DNA of 64,000 nt from Endoryza sp044226045 (GCA_044226045.1 JBGAHR010000002.1:1-64000), one strand, 5' to 3'. Positions 8,556-17,642 are shown, numbered from the stretch's first letter. Notes: generated by a model not told the origin, from the sequence alone. Program-made: numbers and translations.

Positions 8556-10232
8556 TTACGCGAGTTGATACTCGGCCAGATTCATAAAATATTTGTACAG
8601 CGCTTTCAGCCTGGTCTCCACAATATTCAAGGCCGCGGGATCATTGGGACTGGCGAGATAAGCGTTCCAGGCGTTGGTCCAGTAATAGTCCTGGGTCTGG
8701 TTGCTCAACAAGATCTGCTGCTTGATGATCTGCTTCGATTGAGCAGAGATGGGCACCCGGTACAGGATATCGAGCGCATCATCGATCAACAGGTTGGGAT
8801 CAGAAGGATTCGACAATGTTTTGGTAAAAGCAACAGCATCGATAGCGAGCTTCTTGCCTCCCTGCATATATCCGTTTCCGATCATGAGATCGGTAAGCAC
8901 ATTTCGTTTGGGCAGCGTATCGGAATTGATCCATATTTCATAGAACTGCGGAACCTGGTAATAGGCCGACCAGCCGGATACACTGGGCGGGTCGCCAACA
9001 TTCTGCTGCAACTGGGCAGATAGGAACAGCACGAACAACCACATGTTGTAGGCATTTTCATAATCGGAAGCCGGCGGAAAGCTCACACCAAACTCCCTGA
9101 ACATTCCAATCGTGTGTTCGAGCGGGCTCTTGATCAGGCATCCCTGGCTGAGCGGATCAAAGAAATGTTCACTCTTCAACAGCGTGGCCAGCACAGGTTT
9201 TATTTCCCAGTTACCATTCCTGAACTGCTGCGCCAGTGGTTTGATCACATTGGTCTCGGTGGCGGAATCGATGGTATAGTAACAGAACCAGCGATAAAAC
9301 TTTCGCACCATGAACTCCGATACTTCAACTGATTTATTGAAGATCATGTTCAGCAGATCATCCAGTTCGGCATTACCGGCATTCGCGTCTGTACGTCCGG
9401 CAATCACCGTATTGTTGAAGAAAGAAGAAAACTGCTTGGCTGTTTTGTCGTGCCGGTTTACATTAAAGACCACTGTATCGTTGGTGAAATCTATTTTCCA
9501 ACCCGTCAATACCCGCGCAGCTGCCTTCACATCATCTTCTGTATAATTGGGATTGTTTTCTTTTCCGAGTGTAAACAATTCCTGCAATTCTCTTGCATAG
9601 TTCTCATCGGGAGCCGTGTCGGTATTGAGGTAACCATTGAGGTATTTCAACATGGCCAGATCGAGTGTCATGTCTCGCACGAATTGCTTGAAGTTTCCCA
9701 ACGAATGCTGGCGAAGCAACTGGTAATAACGATAACCGAAGGTTCCTCTTTCGTAGATACTGGTTTCGGTGGAAAAATGATTGTGCCAGAAAAGGATCAT
9801 CTTTTCAGAAATATTTCTTTCCTGGTTCAGCATATTACCTACCCACCAGGTTTTGAGGGAAGCGAGCCGCTTTCCATTGGCTGCTCCGTCATCTGAATAG
9901 GTATTGACCCAGGTTGCACCCTGCGCAATTCCATAATCAGGATCGGTGGAAGAGATATCGGTATTATCGTAATTCTTTACAGGAGGCTGGGGAGCATTTC
10001 CCATATTCAGTAAGGCATCTACTGCCTGTGAAGGAGTGAGGGTTTTGAAGTAATCAATATCCGCCTTCGTGGCACCAAACATGGTTCTCTTCAGCAAATG
10101 CGCTACTTCTTTGTTGGTCCATGCACCTGAATAAGGATTCAGGCCGGAGGTTATTCCCCTTACACCATCGAAGGTGGGCGGGACAGGATTGGATTTACTC
10201 TTTCTGAGGGTAAGAAAGTCTCTTCTATCCAT
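8556..10232 (-). CDS. DUF1800 family protein
   Basis: The predicted product has 558 residues, starting at MDRRDFLTLRKS, whose RR pair resembles a Tat-type signal although a long hydrophobic core is missing. An in-frame upstream start (to 10271) would add 13 residues that look non-conserved. The sequence carries the DUF1800 pattern: an early LLKRTMFGAT segment, then MILFWHNHFST and NYARELQELFTLG. DUF1800 proteins are nearly always encoded with DUF1501 proteins, as here (24 bp apart, same strand). Their role is not known. No T9SS tail is visible at its C-terminus, in contrast to its partner. Confidence 0.88.
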   Translation of the reverse strand: MDRRDFLTLRKSKSNPVPPTFDGVRGITSGLNPYSGAWTNKEVAHLLKRTMFGATKADIDYFKTLTPSQAVDALLNMGNAPQPPVKNYDNTDISSTDPDYGIAQGATWVNTYSDDGAANGKRLASLKTWWVGNMLNQERNISEKMILFWHNHFSTETSIYERGTFGYRYYQLLRQHSLGNFKQFVRDMTLDLAMLKYLNGYLNTDTAPDENYARELQELFTLGKENNPNYTEDDVKAAARVLTGWKIDFTNDTVVFNVNRHDKTAKQFSSFFNNTVIAGRTDANAGNAELDDLLNMIFNKSVEVSEFMVRKFYRWFCYYTIDSATETNVIKPLAQQFRNGNWEIKPVLATLLKSEHFFDPLSQGCLIKSPLEHTIGMFREFGVSFPPASDYENAYNMWLFVLFLSAQLQQNVGDPPSVSGWSAYYQVPQFYEIWINSDTLPKRNVLTDLMIGNGYMQGGKKLAIDAVAFTKTLSNPSDPNLLIDDALDILYRVPISAQSKQIIKQQILLSNQTQDYYWTNAWNAYLASPNDPAALNIVETRLKALYKYFMNLAEYQLA

Positions 10233-10369
10233 AAGCATTAATTGTTGTGGCGGACAACCGCCGGGTATCATTGGGTTCTAGATAGCCGATTTGATTCAAA
10301 AATTCTGCCATATAATGGCGGGCCTACCCTATAACGTAAATTTTCATCAGGATATTGGTATAAATACCA

Positions 10370-10407
10370 GGCCCCCGACCTCCTTTTTGTTTCGGAAGCC
10401 GGGGGCC
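10370..10407. terminator. GGCCCCCG/CGGGGGCC hairpin after the thiolase gene
   Basis: A perfect 8-bp GC stem (10370-10377 with 10400-10407, 22-nt loop) lies just past the thiolase stop codon on the minus strand. It lacks a T-tract directly after the stem, so the terminator call is tentative. The same GCCCCCG/CGGGGGC stem ends the acyl-CoA dehydrogenase gene at 40075-40100, where a T-tract is present. Confidence 0.5.
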
Positions 10408-10429
10408 TTGATCAGGATTATTTTTTTAT

Positions 10430-11608
10430 TTACGCAATATTTTCAATTACACCGGCGATGCCCTGTCCGCCACCTACACAGGCTGTAACGATCCCATACT
10501 TTTTATTCAGCCTTTTCAGGTCATGCGTGATCTGTATGGTCAGTTTGCAACCGGTACATCCCAGTGGATGACCCAGCGCAATGGCGCCTCCGTTGATATT
10601 AACGATCTCCGGGTTCAATCCGAGTTTGCGGATCACTGCCAATGACTGTGAAGCAAAGGCTTCATTCAATTCCACGAGATCGATCTGACCCAAAGAAAGA
10701 TTGGCTTGTTTTAAAACTTTGGGAACAGCTTCCACCGGACCAATGCCCATGATGCGCGGATGTACACCGGCAGATACACAGGCAACCAGTCGCGCAATAG
10801 GTTTCAGGCCCAGTTCATTAATCATCCTCTCACTCATCACCAGCACAAAAGCGGCGCCATCGGAAGTTTGGGAAGAATTACCGGCCGTTACCGATCCATT
10901 CATGGCAAAGGCGGGTTTCAATTTGGCCAAAGCCTCGAGATTGGTATCCTGGCGTGGACCTTCATCTGTATCTACCACATAAGATCTTTTCTGCTTTTTG
11001 CTTCTTTCATCGAGGTAAACTTCTTCAACTGTTATCGGAAGAATACCCGGTTTGAAATATCCGTTCTGAATGGCGGTGATGGCTTTTTGATGCGATTGCA
11101 GCGAAAACTGATCCTGGTCTTCCCGGCTCACCTGGTATTCTTTGGCCACTGCTTCTGCGGTAAGACCCATGCTCAGGTAGTAATCCGGTTCATCACTGGC
11201 AATAGAATAAGCCGGAACGGTTTTCCAGCCCGCCGTCGGGACCATACTCATACTTTCTGTTCCGCCGGCCACGATGCAATCAGCCATCCCCATCCGGATC
11301 TTGGCGGTCGCAATCGCAATCGTTTCCAAACCGGAGGCACAATAACGATTCACCGTCATTCCGGGTGCCTGGTAACCCAATGCTCTGGCCGCGATGATGC
11401 GCCCGACCTGCAAACCCTGCTCCGCTTCCGGAACCGCATTTCCTACAATGACATCATCCACTCGTTTTGGATCGAGTTGAGGAACCGATTTCATCAATCC
11501 CTGTATCACCTCGATGGCGAGGTCATCCGGACGGGTAAACCGGAACCCACCTCTTTTGGCTTTTCCAACCGCCGTACGATAACCGGCCACTATATAGGCT
11601 TCCTGCAT
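10430..11608 (-). CDS. Thiolase (acetyl-CoA C-acyltransferase)
   Basis: The 392-residue enzyme carries all thiolase signatures: nucleophile C90 in NRYCASGLE, GHPLG near 346-350 with H347, and the second cysteine C377 in ACVGGGQG. It cleaves or condenses acyl-CoA and acetyl-CoA, most likely in fatty-acid beta-oxidation, in the cytoplasm. Length is normal for a FadA-type enzyme, though an AtoB-type acetoacetyl-CoA role cannot be excluded from sequence alone. It stands alone, without a fadB partner. A TTAGTTG-N6-CAACTAA palindrome at 11649-11668 lies about 40 bp upstream of the start and may be an operator for a fatty-acid regulator. Confidence 0.92.
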   Translation of the reverse strand: MQEAYIVAGYRTAVGKAKRGGFRFTRPDDLAIEVIQGLMKSVPQLDPKRVDDVIVGNAVPEAEQGLQVGRIIAARALGYQAPGMTVNRYCASGLETIAIATAKIRMGMADCIVAGGTESMSMVPTAGWKTVPAYSIASDEPDYYLSMGLTAEAVAKEYQVSREDQDQFSLQSHQKAITAIQNGYFKPGILPITVEEVYLDERSKKQKRSYVVDTDEGPRQDTNLEALAKLKPAFAMNGSVTAGNSSQTSDGAAFVLVMSERMINELGLKPIARLVACVSAGVHPRIMGIGPVEAVPKVLKQANLSLGQIDLVELNEAFASQSLAVIRKLGLNPEIVNINGGAIALGHPLGCTGCKLTIQITHDLKRLNKKYGIVTACVGGGQGIAGVIENIA

Positions 11609-11648
11609 AAAATATTTTTTTGATCACTAAAGATAAGAAAAATTTCAA

Positions 11649-11668
11649 TTAGTTGCATGAACAACTAA
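11649..11668. promoter_or_regulatory. TTAGTTG-N6-CAACTAA palindrome, probable operator of the thiolase gene
   Basis: A perfect 7-bp inverted repeat with a 6-bp spacer sits 41-60 bp upstream of the thiolase ATG, a typical operator position. The size suits a TetR- or MarR-type dimer. The acyl-CoA dehydrogenase gene at 40-41 kb also has a palindrome containing AGTTGTT (41339-41360), which hints at a shared regulator. Confidence 0.45.
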
Positions 11669-12053
11669 ATCAAAAGGCAAAAGTCAAAATTCAAAAGTCA
11701 AAATTCAAAAAACAAATTTCCCGCTCCTAATTCCGCTCCCGCGCTCGCCCGCGCTCCGTCCTTCCCGCTCTTGCTCAGGCGAGTCTTATGCGCCGAAGGC
11801 AGATAAGACCCAAAGTTTAGCGTTTCGCGTTTCAGGTTTATCGTTTATCGTTGGTTTTGAAGCTCCTCTTTCCGTTTCCGTTTCTCATTCTGTTTCCCTT
11901 TCCGTTTCTGTTTCCCTTTCTGTTTCTGTTTCCCTTTCTGTTTCTGTTTCCCTTTCTGTTTCTGTTTCCCTTTCCGCTCCCGCTCCCACTCCCGCTCTCA
12001 ATATCGCTCCCGCTCTCAACTTACCTTGCTTATAATTATCTTGCAACCCCAAT
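11669..12053. repeat. Low-complexity intergenic spacer (heptads, hairpin, hexads)
   Basis: This gene-free stretch starts with AAAAGTC/AAAATTC/AAAAGGC heptads (11670-11715), then CCCGCT-rich sequence. A hairpin with arms GTCTTAT/ATAAGAC and an inner GCC-GAA-GGC follows at 11783-11809, then a GTTTATC-type patch (about 11836-11850). Long TTTCTG/TTTCCC and CGCTCC hexad runs fill 11866-12022. The hexads give a short open frame rich in F, P and L that I do not regard as a gene. The pyrD promoter must lie in the last 60 bases. Confidence 0.75.
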
Positions 12054-13106
12054 ATGTATAAGATAATCCGATCTGTTCTTTTCTGGTTTGATGCCGAAGC
12101 GGTTCATTATTTCGCTATGAACAGTTTGAAAATGATCTGTTCAACGGCCATAACCCGCCGTTTGGTTAGTTCCATGTTTAAAGCGCCGCTGCAGCCGGTC
12201 ACAGCCTGGGGACTGACATTCAGAAACCCCGTTGGACTCGCAGCAGGATTCGATAAAAATGCCCGTTACCTCCGCGAACTGGAAGCGTTGGGATTTGGGT
12301 CAGTAGAAATCGGTACGGTGACTCCGCTCCCGCAGGCCGGTAATGATAAGCCACGGCTCTTTAGACTTCCTAAAGACAAAGCACTGATCAACAGGATGGG
12401 ATTTAATAACGATGGCGTAAAAGCCGTGGTTACCCGTTTGAAAGACTGGAAGAATTTTACTGATCAGTCGGCTACAAACAACCGGAATAAAGCCCGTATG
12501 ATCATTGGCGGAAATATCGGGAAGAATAAAGTCACCCCCAATGAAGACGCCTGGAAAGACTATGAAATCTGTTTCCGTGAACTATTCGACTGGGTAGATT
12601 ATTTCGTGGTCAATGTCAGTTCTCCCAACACACCCGGCCTTCGTGAATTACAGGAAAAAGATTCGCTCCGAAAAATATTATCGCACCTGCAAACGATCAA
12701 TGCCCAACAATTTTCTCCTAAACCCCTGTTGTTGAAAATCGCACCGGATTTGACCCTCTCGCAAATAGACGATGTAATAGACCTTGCACTCGAGATCAAA
12801 CTCGACGGACTTGTCATTGCCAATACCACCATCAGCAGGGATCATTTGATGACGGATCCGCAGGAAGTAACCAATATTGGCGCGGGTGGATTGAGCGGAA
12901 AACCACTCACAGAACGTTCAACGGAACTGGTGAAACGGGTACACGATAAAACACAAGGAAAAATTCCCATCATTGGTTCCGGTGGTATTTTCACCAGGGA
13001 AGATGCACTTAGAAAAATGGATGCCGGGGCTATCCTCACGCAGGTCTGGACCGGTTTCATTTATGAAGGCCCGGCGATTGTAAAAAGAATCCTGACTAAA
13101 GACTAA
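12054..13106 (+). CDS. pyrD: Dihydroorotate dehydrogenase (quinone), class 2
   Basis: The 350-residue enzyme oxidises dihydroorotate to orotate in pyrimidine synthesis and passes electrons to membrane quinone. The N-terminal amphipathic segment (about 1-40) that binds the membrane is present, which separates it from the soluble class 1 enzymes. The catalytic serine lies in NVSSPNTPGLRELQ. The FMN-binding segments LLLKIAPDL and GSGGIFTREDA are intact. The family match runs from the first residue, supporting the ATG at 12054. It overlaps the convergent outer-membrane protein gene by 11 bp at the 3' ends. Confidence 0.95.
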   Translation: MYKIIRSVLFWFDAEAVHYFAMNSLKMICSTAITRRLVSSMFKAPLQPVTAWGLTFRNPVGLAAGFDKNARYLRELEALGFGSVEIGTVTPLPQAGNDKPRLFRLPKDKALINRMGFNNDGVKAVVTRLKDWKNFTDQSATNNRNKARMIIGGNIGKNKVTPNEDAWKDYEICFRELFDWVDYFVVNVSSPNTPGLRELQEKDSLRKILSHLQTINAQQFSPKPLLLKIAPDLTLSQIDDVIDLALEIKLDGLVIANTTISRDHLMTDPQEVTNIGAGGLSGKPLTERSTELVKRVHDKTQGKIPIIGSGGIFTREDALRKMDAGAILTQVWTGFIYEGPAIVKRILTKD

Positions 13107-13659
13107 TGGCCACAAAGGGACCGATAAAAGTTACCCGGTCATAAGCCTTGTAATTGGCCAGCCTCGCTCCGAGAGAAATACCGGAAGGAAAATAGTATTC
13201 ATATTCTGCCAGGAAACTGAAACCGGATGTGCGTCCTTTCGAGTCCTGTGAGGGCCAGATGGTTGTTTTTTCAATACCAGCTCCCTGCGTATCCGGAAAA
13301 GATCTGCGTATGTTGAAAAAGGAAAAAGCATAGCCTGCTCCCAGCCGGATGGAGCTTGTCTCGTTATTGAGCAGCGTATAATAAACGTTGAAGTCGATAG
13401 TAGTTGCCTTAGTGAACTCTTTTACCGTTTGTGTGCGGGGGTAGCCTTGCATGTTGAAAAACTTCAGGCCGATCCCACCCTGCCAACGGTCTACAAGAGC
13501 AAATTTTCCTTCTGCAAAAGCACCGAGTCCGCCCAGGCCGGGAAAGTCCCTGCTGTATCCGGTACCGGCCTGCAACTGCAGGTTTCCAGTTTCATTATTG
13601 ATTTGTGCGTTGGCTGAATAGCAGGCGATGGCCAATAAGAAGAAGATTACCCTTTTCAT
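13096..13659 (-). CDS. Small outer-membrane beta-barrel protein, unknown role
   Basis: This 187-residue protein begins with a clear signal peptide (MKRVIFFLLAIACYSANA, cleavage before Q). The rest is made of alternating strands rich in G, Y and F (GLGAFAEGKFALVDRWQGGIG is typical), ending in a hydrophobic strand GPFVAISL, as expected for a small 8-stranded outer-membrane barrel. I do not recognise a characterised family. It is a single-gene unit, convergent with pyrD with an 11-bp overlap and divergent from the TerC gene. Outer-membrane location is a sound inference; function is unknown. Confidence 0.75.
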   Translation of the reverse strand: MKRVIFFLLAIACYSANAQINNETGNLQLQAGTGYSRDFPGLGGLGAFAEGKFALVDRWQGGIGLKFFNMQGYPRTQTVKEFTKATTIDFNVYYTLLNNETSSIRLGAGYAFSFFNIRRSFPDTQGAGIEKTTIWPSQDSKGRTSGFSFLAEYEYYFPSGISLGARLANYKAYDRVTFIGPFVAISL

Positions 13660-13823
13660 GGTTGAACGGTTGAGTTTAAACAGGTCGAATTAGCGTAGAA
13701 TTGATCTTATACGAAAAGGGTTGTGTTTGATTATAACATCATTTCTTCTTAAAAATTGTGCCAGAAACCAGTATGCCGTAGATTTTACCGACTCCCCCCG
13801 CAAAGCCCGCAGTAGGAATCCCT

Positions 13824-13831
13824 TATTTTTG
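13824..13831 (+). promoter_or_regulatory. -7 promoter element (TATTTTTG) for the TerC gene
   Basis: Full match to TAnnTTTG, 25 nt before the ATG at 13856. It supports that start rather than an in-frame upstream ATG at 13721. Confidence 0.55.
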
Positions 13832-13855
13832 CGCATCGAAATTGGACAATCAACT

Positions 13856-14659
13856 ATGCACGACTTATTTTCCATTGATGCGTTAATCAGCTTCCTGATC
13901 CTGGTGGTTCTGGAAATTGTACTGGGCATCGATAATGTGATCTTCGTAAGCATCATCATGAACCGGTTAAAGACTGCCAAAGAACAAAACAGGGCACGCC
14001 GTACCTGGATGGTCACCGGTATTGTATCCCGTAGCCTGTTATTGCTGGGGCTTAGCTGGTTGCTGTCACAAAAAGGGAAATTCCTGTTTCATATTTCCGA
14101 TAAGGGATTCGATCTGTCGAGTCTTGTTATGTTGGGAGGAGGCATTTTCCTGATCTATAAATCTGTTATGGAGATTCACCATAAACTCGAAGGAGAGGAT
14201 CCTAATCTGTCTGCAAAAAAGGATTCATTGAGTTTTGGACAGGCAATTGGTCAGATCATGATCATCGACGCGGTGTTTTCATTTGATAGTATCATCACCG
14301 CCGGCGGTACGGCCAAGCACGTGGAGATCATGATTGCGGCGGTAGTGATTGCGATGCTGGTGATGTTTGTTTTCAGTCCGAAGATTTCAGCGTTCATTCA
14401 TAAACACCCAACCCTAAAAATGCTGGCGCTGTCCTTCCTGGTGATGATCGGGTTGAGCCTGATCATTGAAGGATGGGATAGCCAGGCTGCCCACGAATTA
14501 CACCTGAAAAACTATATCTACTTCGGTATGGCTTTCTCTTTCGCGGTTGAACTGCTGAATATGGTGATGCGCAAAAGACAACTCGCCCGCAAACCGGTAG
14601 AACTCAGAGAGCCGAGACTGGAAGAACCCGGCACACCTGCTGATGATATGGCACACTAA
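13856..14659 (+). CDS. TerC family integral membrane protein
   Basis: The protein has 267 residues from the ATG at 13856, which lies just after a TAnnTTTG promoter; an upstream start would add a non-conserved, non-membrane stretch. It has about seven membrane helices. The family acidic motifs are EIVLGIDNVIF in the first helix and DAVFSFDSIITA in the middle. TerC proteins export metal ions, chiefly manganese in studied cases, or act with tellurite resistance systems. No ter genes are nearby, so a manganese or other cation exporter is the more likely role. The C-terminal 25 residues are charged and cytoplasmic. Confidence 0.9.
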   Translation: MHDLFSIDALISFLILVVLEIVLGIDNVIFVSIIMNRLKTAKEQNRARRTWMVTGIVSRSLLLLGLSWLLSQKGKFLFHISDKGFDLSSLVMLGGGIFLIYKSVMEIHHKLEGEDPNLSAKKDSLSFGQAIGQIMIIDAVFSFDSIITAGGTAKHVEIMIAAVVIAMLVMFVFSPKISAFIHKHPTLKMLALSFLVMIGLSLIIEGWDSQAAHELHLKNYIYFGMAFSFAVELLNMVMRKRQLARKPVELREPRLEEPGTPADDMAH

Positions 14660-14673
14660 GTAAAACGAAAAAA

Positions 14674-15375
14674 TTACCGAATACACAAAAAGGCAGCAGC
14701 GACCACCGCTGCTGTTTCTGTTCTCAGGCGGGTTTCACCAAGGCTGACAGGTTTGAAACCACGATCCAGGGCAAGAGTGATTTCCTCTCTGGTAAAATCT
14801 CCTTCGGGACCAATACAGATCAACACCTCCTCAAAATCTTTTGGAATAGCCGTAATGGAGGTCTTATGTTGTTCATCGCAATGCGCGATCAACAGTGTCC
14901 TGTTTCCGAAATCGCTTTTTAGAAATACATCCATTTTAACCGGATCGGATAACTGCGGCAGCCAATATTGCTGACTTTGCAAAAGAGCGCTTACCAGGAT
15001 GCCCTGCATGCGGTCTTTCCGAAACTGTTGTTTCTCGGTTCTGTCAGACAGCAGGGGAATGATGGAATGTACGCCTATCTCTGTTGCTTTCTCCAGGAAC
15101 CATTCGAGGCGATTGTTGTTTTTCAGGAGCGAAACAGCAATGGTTACTTTGGGAAATTTGGCTGGTTGTTGATCCAGCAAATCAATACGAACCTGGCACC
15201 TTTTTTTGTGATCGTCTACAATGGTGGCCTGCATCAGCCATCCTTCTCCGTTGGTCAGTTGCAGGCTTTCCCCATTCGTCATGCGCAATACACTGATGAT
15301 ATGACGGGAGTTGTCTTCATCCAGTGTAAGAACGGAACCAACCGGGCCGGCTTCTTTGCTAAAGAACAGTGCCAT
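14674..15375 (-). CDS. rsmE: 16S rRNA (uracil1498-N3)-methyltransferase
   Basis: The 233-residue SPOUT methyltransferase methylates N3 of U1498 in helix 44 of 16S rRNA using S-adenosylmethionine. The knotted-fold motifs are visible: the helix SALLQSQQYWLP, the SAM-loop IGPEGDFTREEI, and LGETRLRTETAA at the C-terminus (residues about 212-223). The N-terminal PUA-like RNA-binding domain occupies about 1-70. It sits 70 bp downstream of dnaB on the same strand and could be read from the dnaB transcript. It is convergent with the TerC gene. Confidence 0.93.
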   Translation of the reverse strand: MALFFSKEAGPVGSVLTLDEDNSRHIISVLRMTNGESLQLTNGEGWLMQATIVDDHKKRCQVRIDLLDQQPAKFPKVTIAVSLLKNNNRLEWFLEKATEIGVHSIIPLLSDRTEKQQFRKDRMQGILVSALLQSQQYWLPQLSDPVKMDVFLKSDFGNRTLLIAHCDEQHKTSITAIPKDFEEVLICIGPEGDFTREEITLALDRGFKPVSLGETRLRTETAAVVAAAFLCIR

Positions 15376-15445
15376 GACAGTTTATTATTTCTTGTTTCGC
15401 CTTGCTGTGACAGGTATTCACCAACTGCATGCGAACCGGTTTGAT

Positions 15446-17023
15446 TTAGAATGGAGTTTCTTCTCCGTCATCGATCGGCAGATCATTCATTTTACTTCCA
15501 GCCTGGATATAGAGTCGGGCGCCTCCGCCATCGGCTCCTTCATCTGATGGCACCGGTCGCCAGTTGCCGCCGGAAGGAAGGTTCCCAAATCCATCATCCT
15601 CGCTGAACTCAACGAACTTCTGAATATGCAGCAAGGCTTTCAAACGAACGGTATCGAGCGAACCATTACGGTGCTTGGCAATCTTTACATAAGTCTCTCC
15701 TTTGTTGCTTTCGCCATGTTCGTTAGCCGTGATGCCATAATATTCGGGACGGTACAGGAACATCACCATATCGGCATCCTGTTCGATGGCACCCGATTCA
15801 CGAAGGTCACTCAGTTGCGGAATCTTCTCTCCGTCTTTTCTGGATTCAACCGCACGACTCAACTGCGAAAGCGCAATTACAGGAACCTGCAACTCTTTTG
15901 CAAGACCTTTCAAATCGCGGGATATCTTGCTGATCTCCTGTTCACGATTTGTATTACGGTCGGTGCTGCCACTCATCAACTGGAGGTAGTCGATAATGAT
16001 CAGACCGATATTGTGTTTGTTTTTCAGCCGGCGGCATTTAGCTCTCAATTCAAAAATGTTCAGGGCCGCCGTATCGTCGATGAACATCGGCGCTTTGGCC
16101 AGCTGCTGAATGCCTTTGGCATATAACTGTTTCATTTCGTGATCAGCCAGTTTGCCACGCGCAATCTTCTCCAGCCAGATCTCGGATTCGGCGCTCAGAA
16201 TACGTTGTACCAACTGACCGGCACTCATCTCCAAACTGAAAAAAGCCACCGGCGTTTTCTTTTCTCCATGCAGGCAGGCATAACGAGCAAGGTTAAGCGC
16301 GAAAGCCGTTTTACCAACTGAAGGACGGGCGGCCAGGATGATCAGGTCGGTATTTTGCCAACCGTAGGTGATCTTGTCGAGCGAAGGAAATCCACTCGGC
16401 ACCCCGGTGATGTCTTCATTCCGGTGACGCATGTCTTCGATCCGTTGAACGGTTTTTACCAGTACGGTATCGATGCTGTCGAAATTCTTGCGAAGGTGAT
16501 TGTTGGTGATCTCAAACAGTTTGCTTTCGGCTTCATCGAGCAAATCAAACACATCCGTGCTGTCTTCATAAGAATCGCTGATGATCTCTCCGCTGATCCT
16601 GATCAGTTCACGTTGAATGAATTTCTGCAGGATGATGCGCGAGTGTGCTTCAATATTTGCAGAGGAAACAACTGAATTGGTAAGCTTGGTTACATAGTAG
16701 GGACCTCCCACGATGTCGAGTTCCTCGCGACGTTTCAACTCTTCTACCACCGTGAGGATATCGATCGGCTGGTTTCTCTGTTGCAAACTCTGCATGGCCC
16801 GGTATATCCGCTGGTGATTGTCGGAATAGAAACATTCCGGTTTCAGGATTTCCACTACCGTATCGAAGGCGCTTTTTTCCAGCATGATGGCACCGAGTAC
16901 CGCTTCCTCCAGGTCTTTCGCCTGCGGGGGTACCTTGCCATACATCATGGTGCTGAGATCTATGGAGCTCTTTCTTCTTGCTTTATTTCTGTCTCTGTTA
17001 AGGTTAGTCAGATCCATTGTCAA
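15446..17023 (-). CDS. dnaB: Replicative DNA helicase
   Basis: The 525-residue hexameric helicase unwinds DNA at the replication fork. An N-terminal helical domain (about 30-130) is followed by a linker and a RecA-like ATPase domain with Walker A ARPSVGKTA (232-240), Walker B IIIDYLQLM, and arginine-finger region LYRPEYY. No intein interrupts it. A second ATG two codons in is an equally good start. The C-terminal tail (about 480-525) is low-complexity and glycine-rich. The gene faces away from the 619-bp block holding three phased DnaA-box-like sites, which may be its regulatory region or an origin. Confidence 0.96.
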   Translation of the reverse strand: MTMDLTNLNRDRNKARRKSSIDLSTMMYGKVPPQAKDLEEAVLGAIMLEKSAFDTVVEILKPECFYSDNHQRIYRAMQSLQQRNQPIDILTVVEELKRREELDIVGGPYYVTKLTNSVVSSANIEAHSRIILQKFIQRELIRISGEIISDSYEDSTDVFDLLDEAESKLFEITNNHLRKNFDSIDTVLVKTVQRIEDMRHRNEDITGVPSGFPSLDKITYGWQNTDLIILAARPSVGKTAFALNLARYACLHGEKKTPVAFFSLEMSAGQLVQRILSAESEIWLEKIARGKLADHEMKQLYAKGIQQLAKAPMFIDDTAALNIFELRAKCRRLKNKHNIGLIIIDYLQLMSGSTDRNTNREQEISKISRDLKGLAKELQVPVIALSQLSRAVESRKDGEKIPQLSDLRESGAIEQDADMVMFLYRPEYYGITANEHGESNKGETYVKIAKHRNGSLDTVRLKALLHIQKFVEFSEDDGFGNLPSGGNWRPVPSDEGADGGGARLYIQAGSKMNDLPIDDGEETPF

Positions 17024-17642
17024 TTACAAAAAATTCGTTTTACCATTGGTTTGAATACGGTTTCTCAGGATCTGTGGACACACTATACTGCCCACATCAA
17101 TTGGATACTCCAACCAATGACTTCCGGGTTAGTTCCAGCCTTGTGTTACGTAAATGTTACTCTACTGTTATGGGAATGTTAGCCCTTGGGTCAGGATGGC
17201 GAATATAGGTACCTCCATCCCCCGTTGAAATAATTCGAATGCGAATATTTATGACCAGCTTGTCCAAGGGTTTTTCCACATGATTCCCAGGCTTACCCAC
17301 AATAATCATCGGCTTATGCACAATTTAAAAAAAATCGGCACGCTTTTCACGGCGAAATTAACACATCGTGTGCGAAAGAATTTTACTATAAAAATTTGGT
17401 ATTTGCAGGTGTAGGCTACAACTCAATCCCAGTAAGGATTTCCCATTATTTCGCGCCTTAAAACGCCCATTTCACGCGGCTTTCAGAGGATCGGGTCTCA
17501 TGAAATTCAGTCCGGACCGGGCTTGTAAGATTTTGAAAAAAATCGGGGGACCAGGATCGAACGTTCCAGCCCTGATTTGCAAGCAGATGGTTAAAGAGGA
17601 TTTTCGAAGAAAACATTTTCAATAATCGCTTACCTTACTAGC
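17024..17642. other. Gene-free block between dnaB and the VOC gene
   Basis: No open frame here looks coding, and none of the genome's 7-bp repeat families is present, in contrast to the other long gaps. It contains the phased DnaA-box-like array (17272-17322), an AT-rich run directly after it (17323-17337) and another at about 17375-17405, and a CACA-TCG-TGTG dyad near 17361. Genes to the left run mostly leftward and genes to the right rightward. The layout suits a replication origin, or at least a DnaA-controlled region. Confidence 0.45.
17272..17322 (+). other. Three DnaA-box-like 9-mers with 21-bp period
   Basis: The 9-mers are TTTTCCACA (17272-17280), TTACCCACA (17293-17301) and TTATGCACA (17314-17322), all on the plus strand. 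The first and third fit the relaxed DnaA consensus TTWTNCACA fully and the second has one mismatch. The starts are exactly 21 bp apart, that is two helical turns, so bound proteins would line up on one face. The second and third share a wider GGCTTAnnCACAAT context. Confidence 0.55.

Noticed and set aside
10760..11623. A 287-codon frame antisense to the thiolase gene
   Set aside because: It is a shadow of a fully conserved thiolase.
11851..12066. A 71-codon frame rich in F, P and L before pyrD
   Set aside because: It is produced by TTTCTG/TTTCCC/CGCTCC hexads and has no other protein-like features.
13096..13106. The 11-bp overlap of pyrD and the small outer-membrane protein gene as a sign of error
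   Set aside because: Both are complete and convergent; short 3' overlaps of this kind are ordinary.
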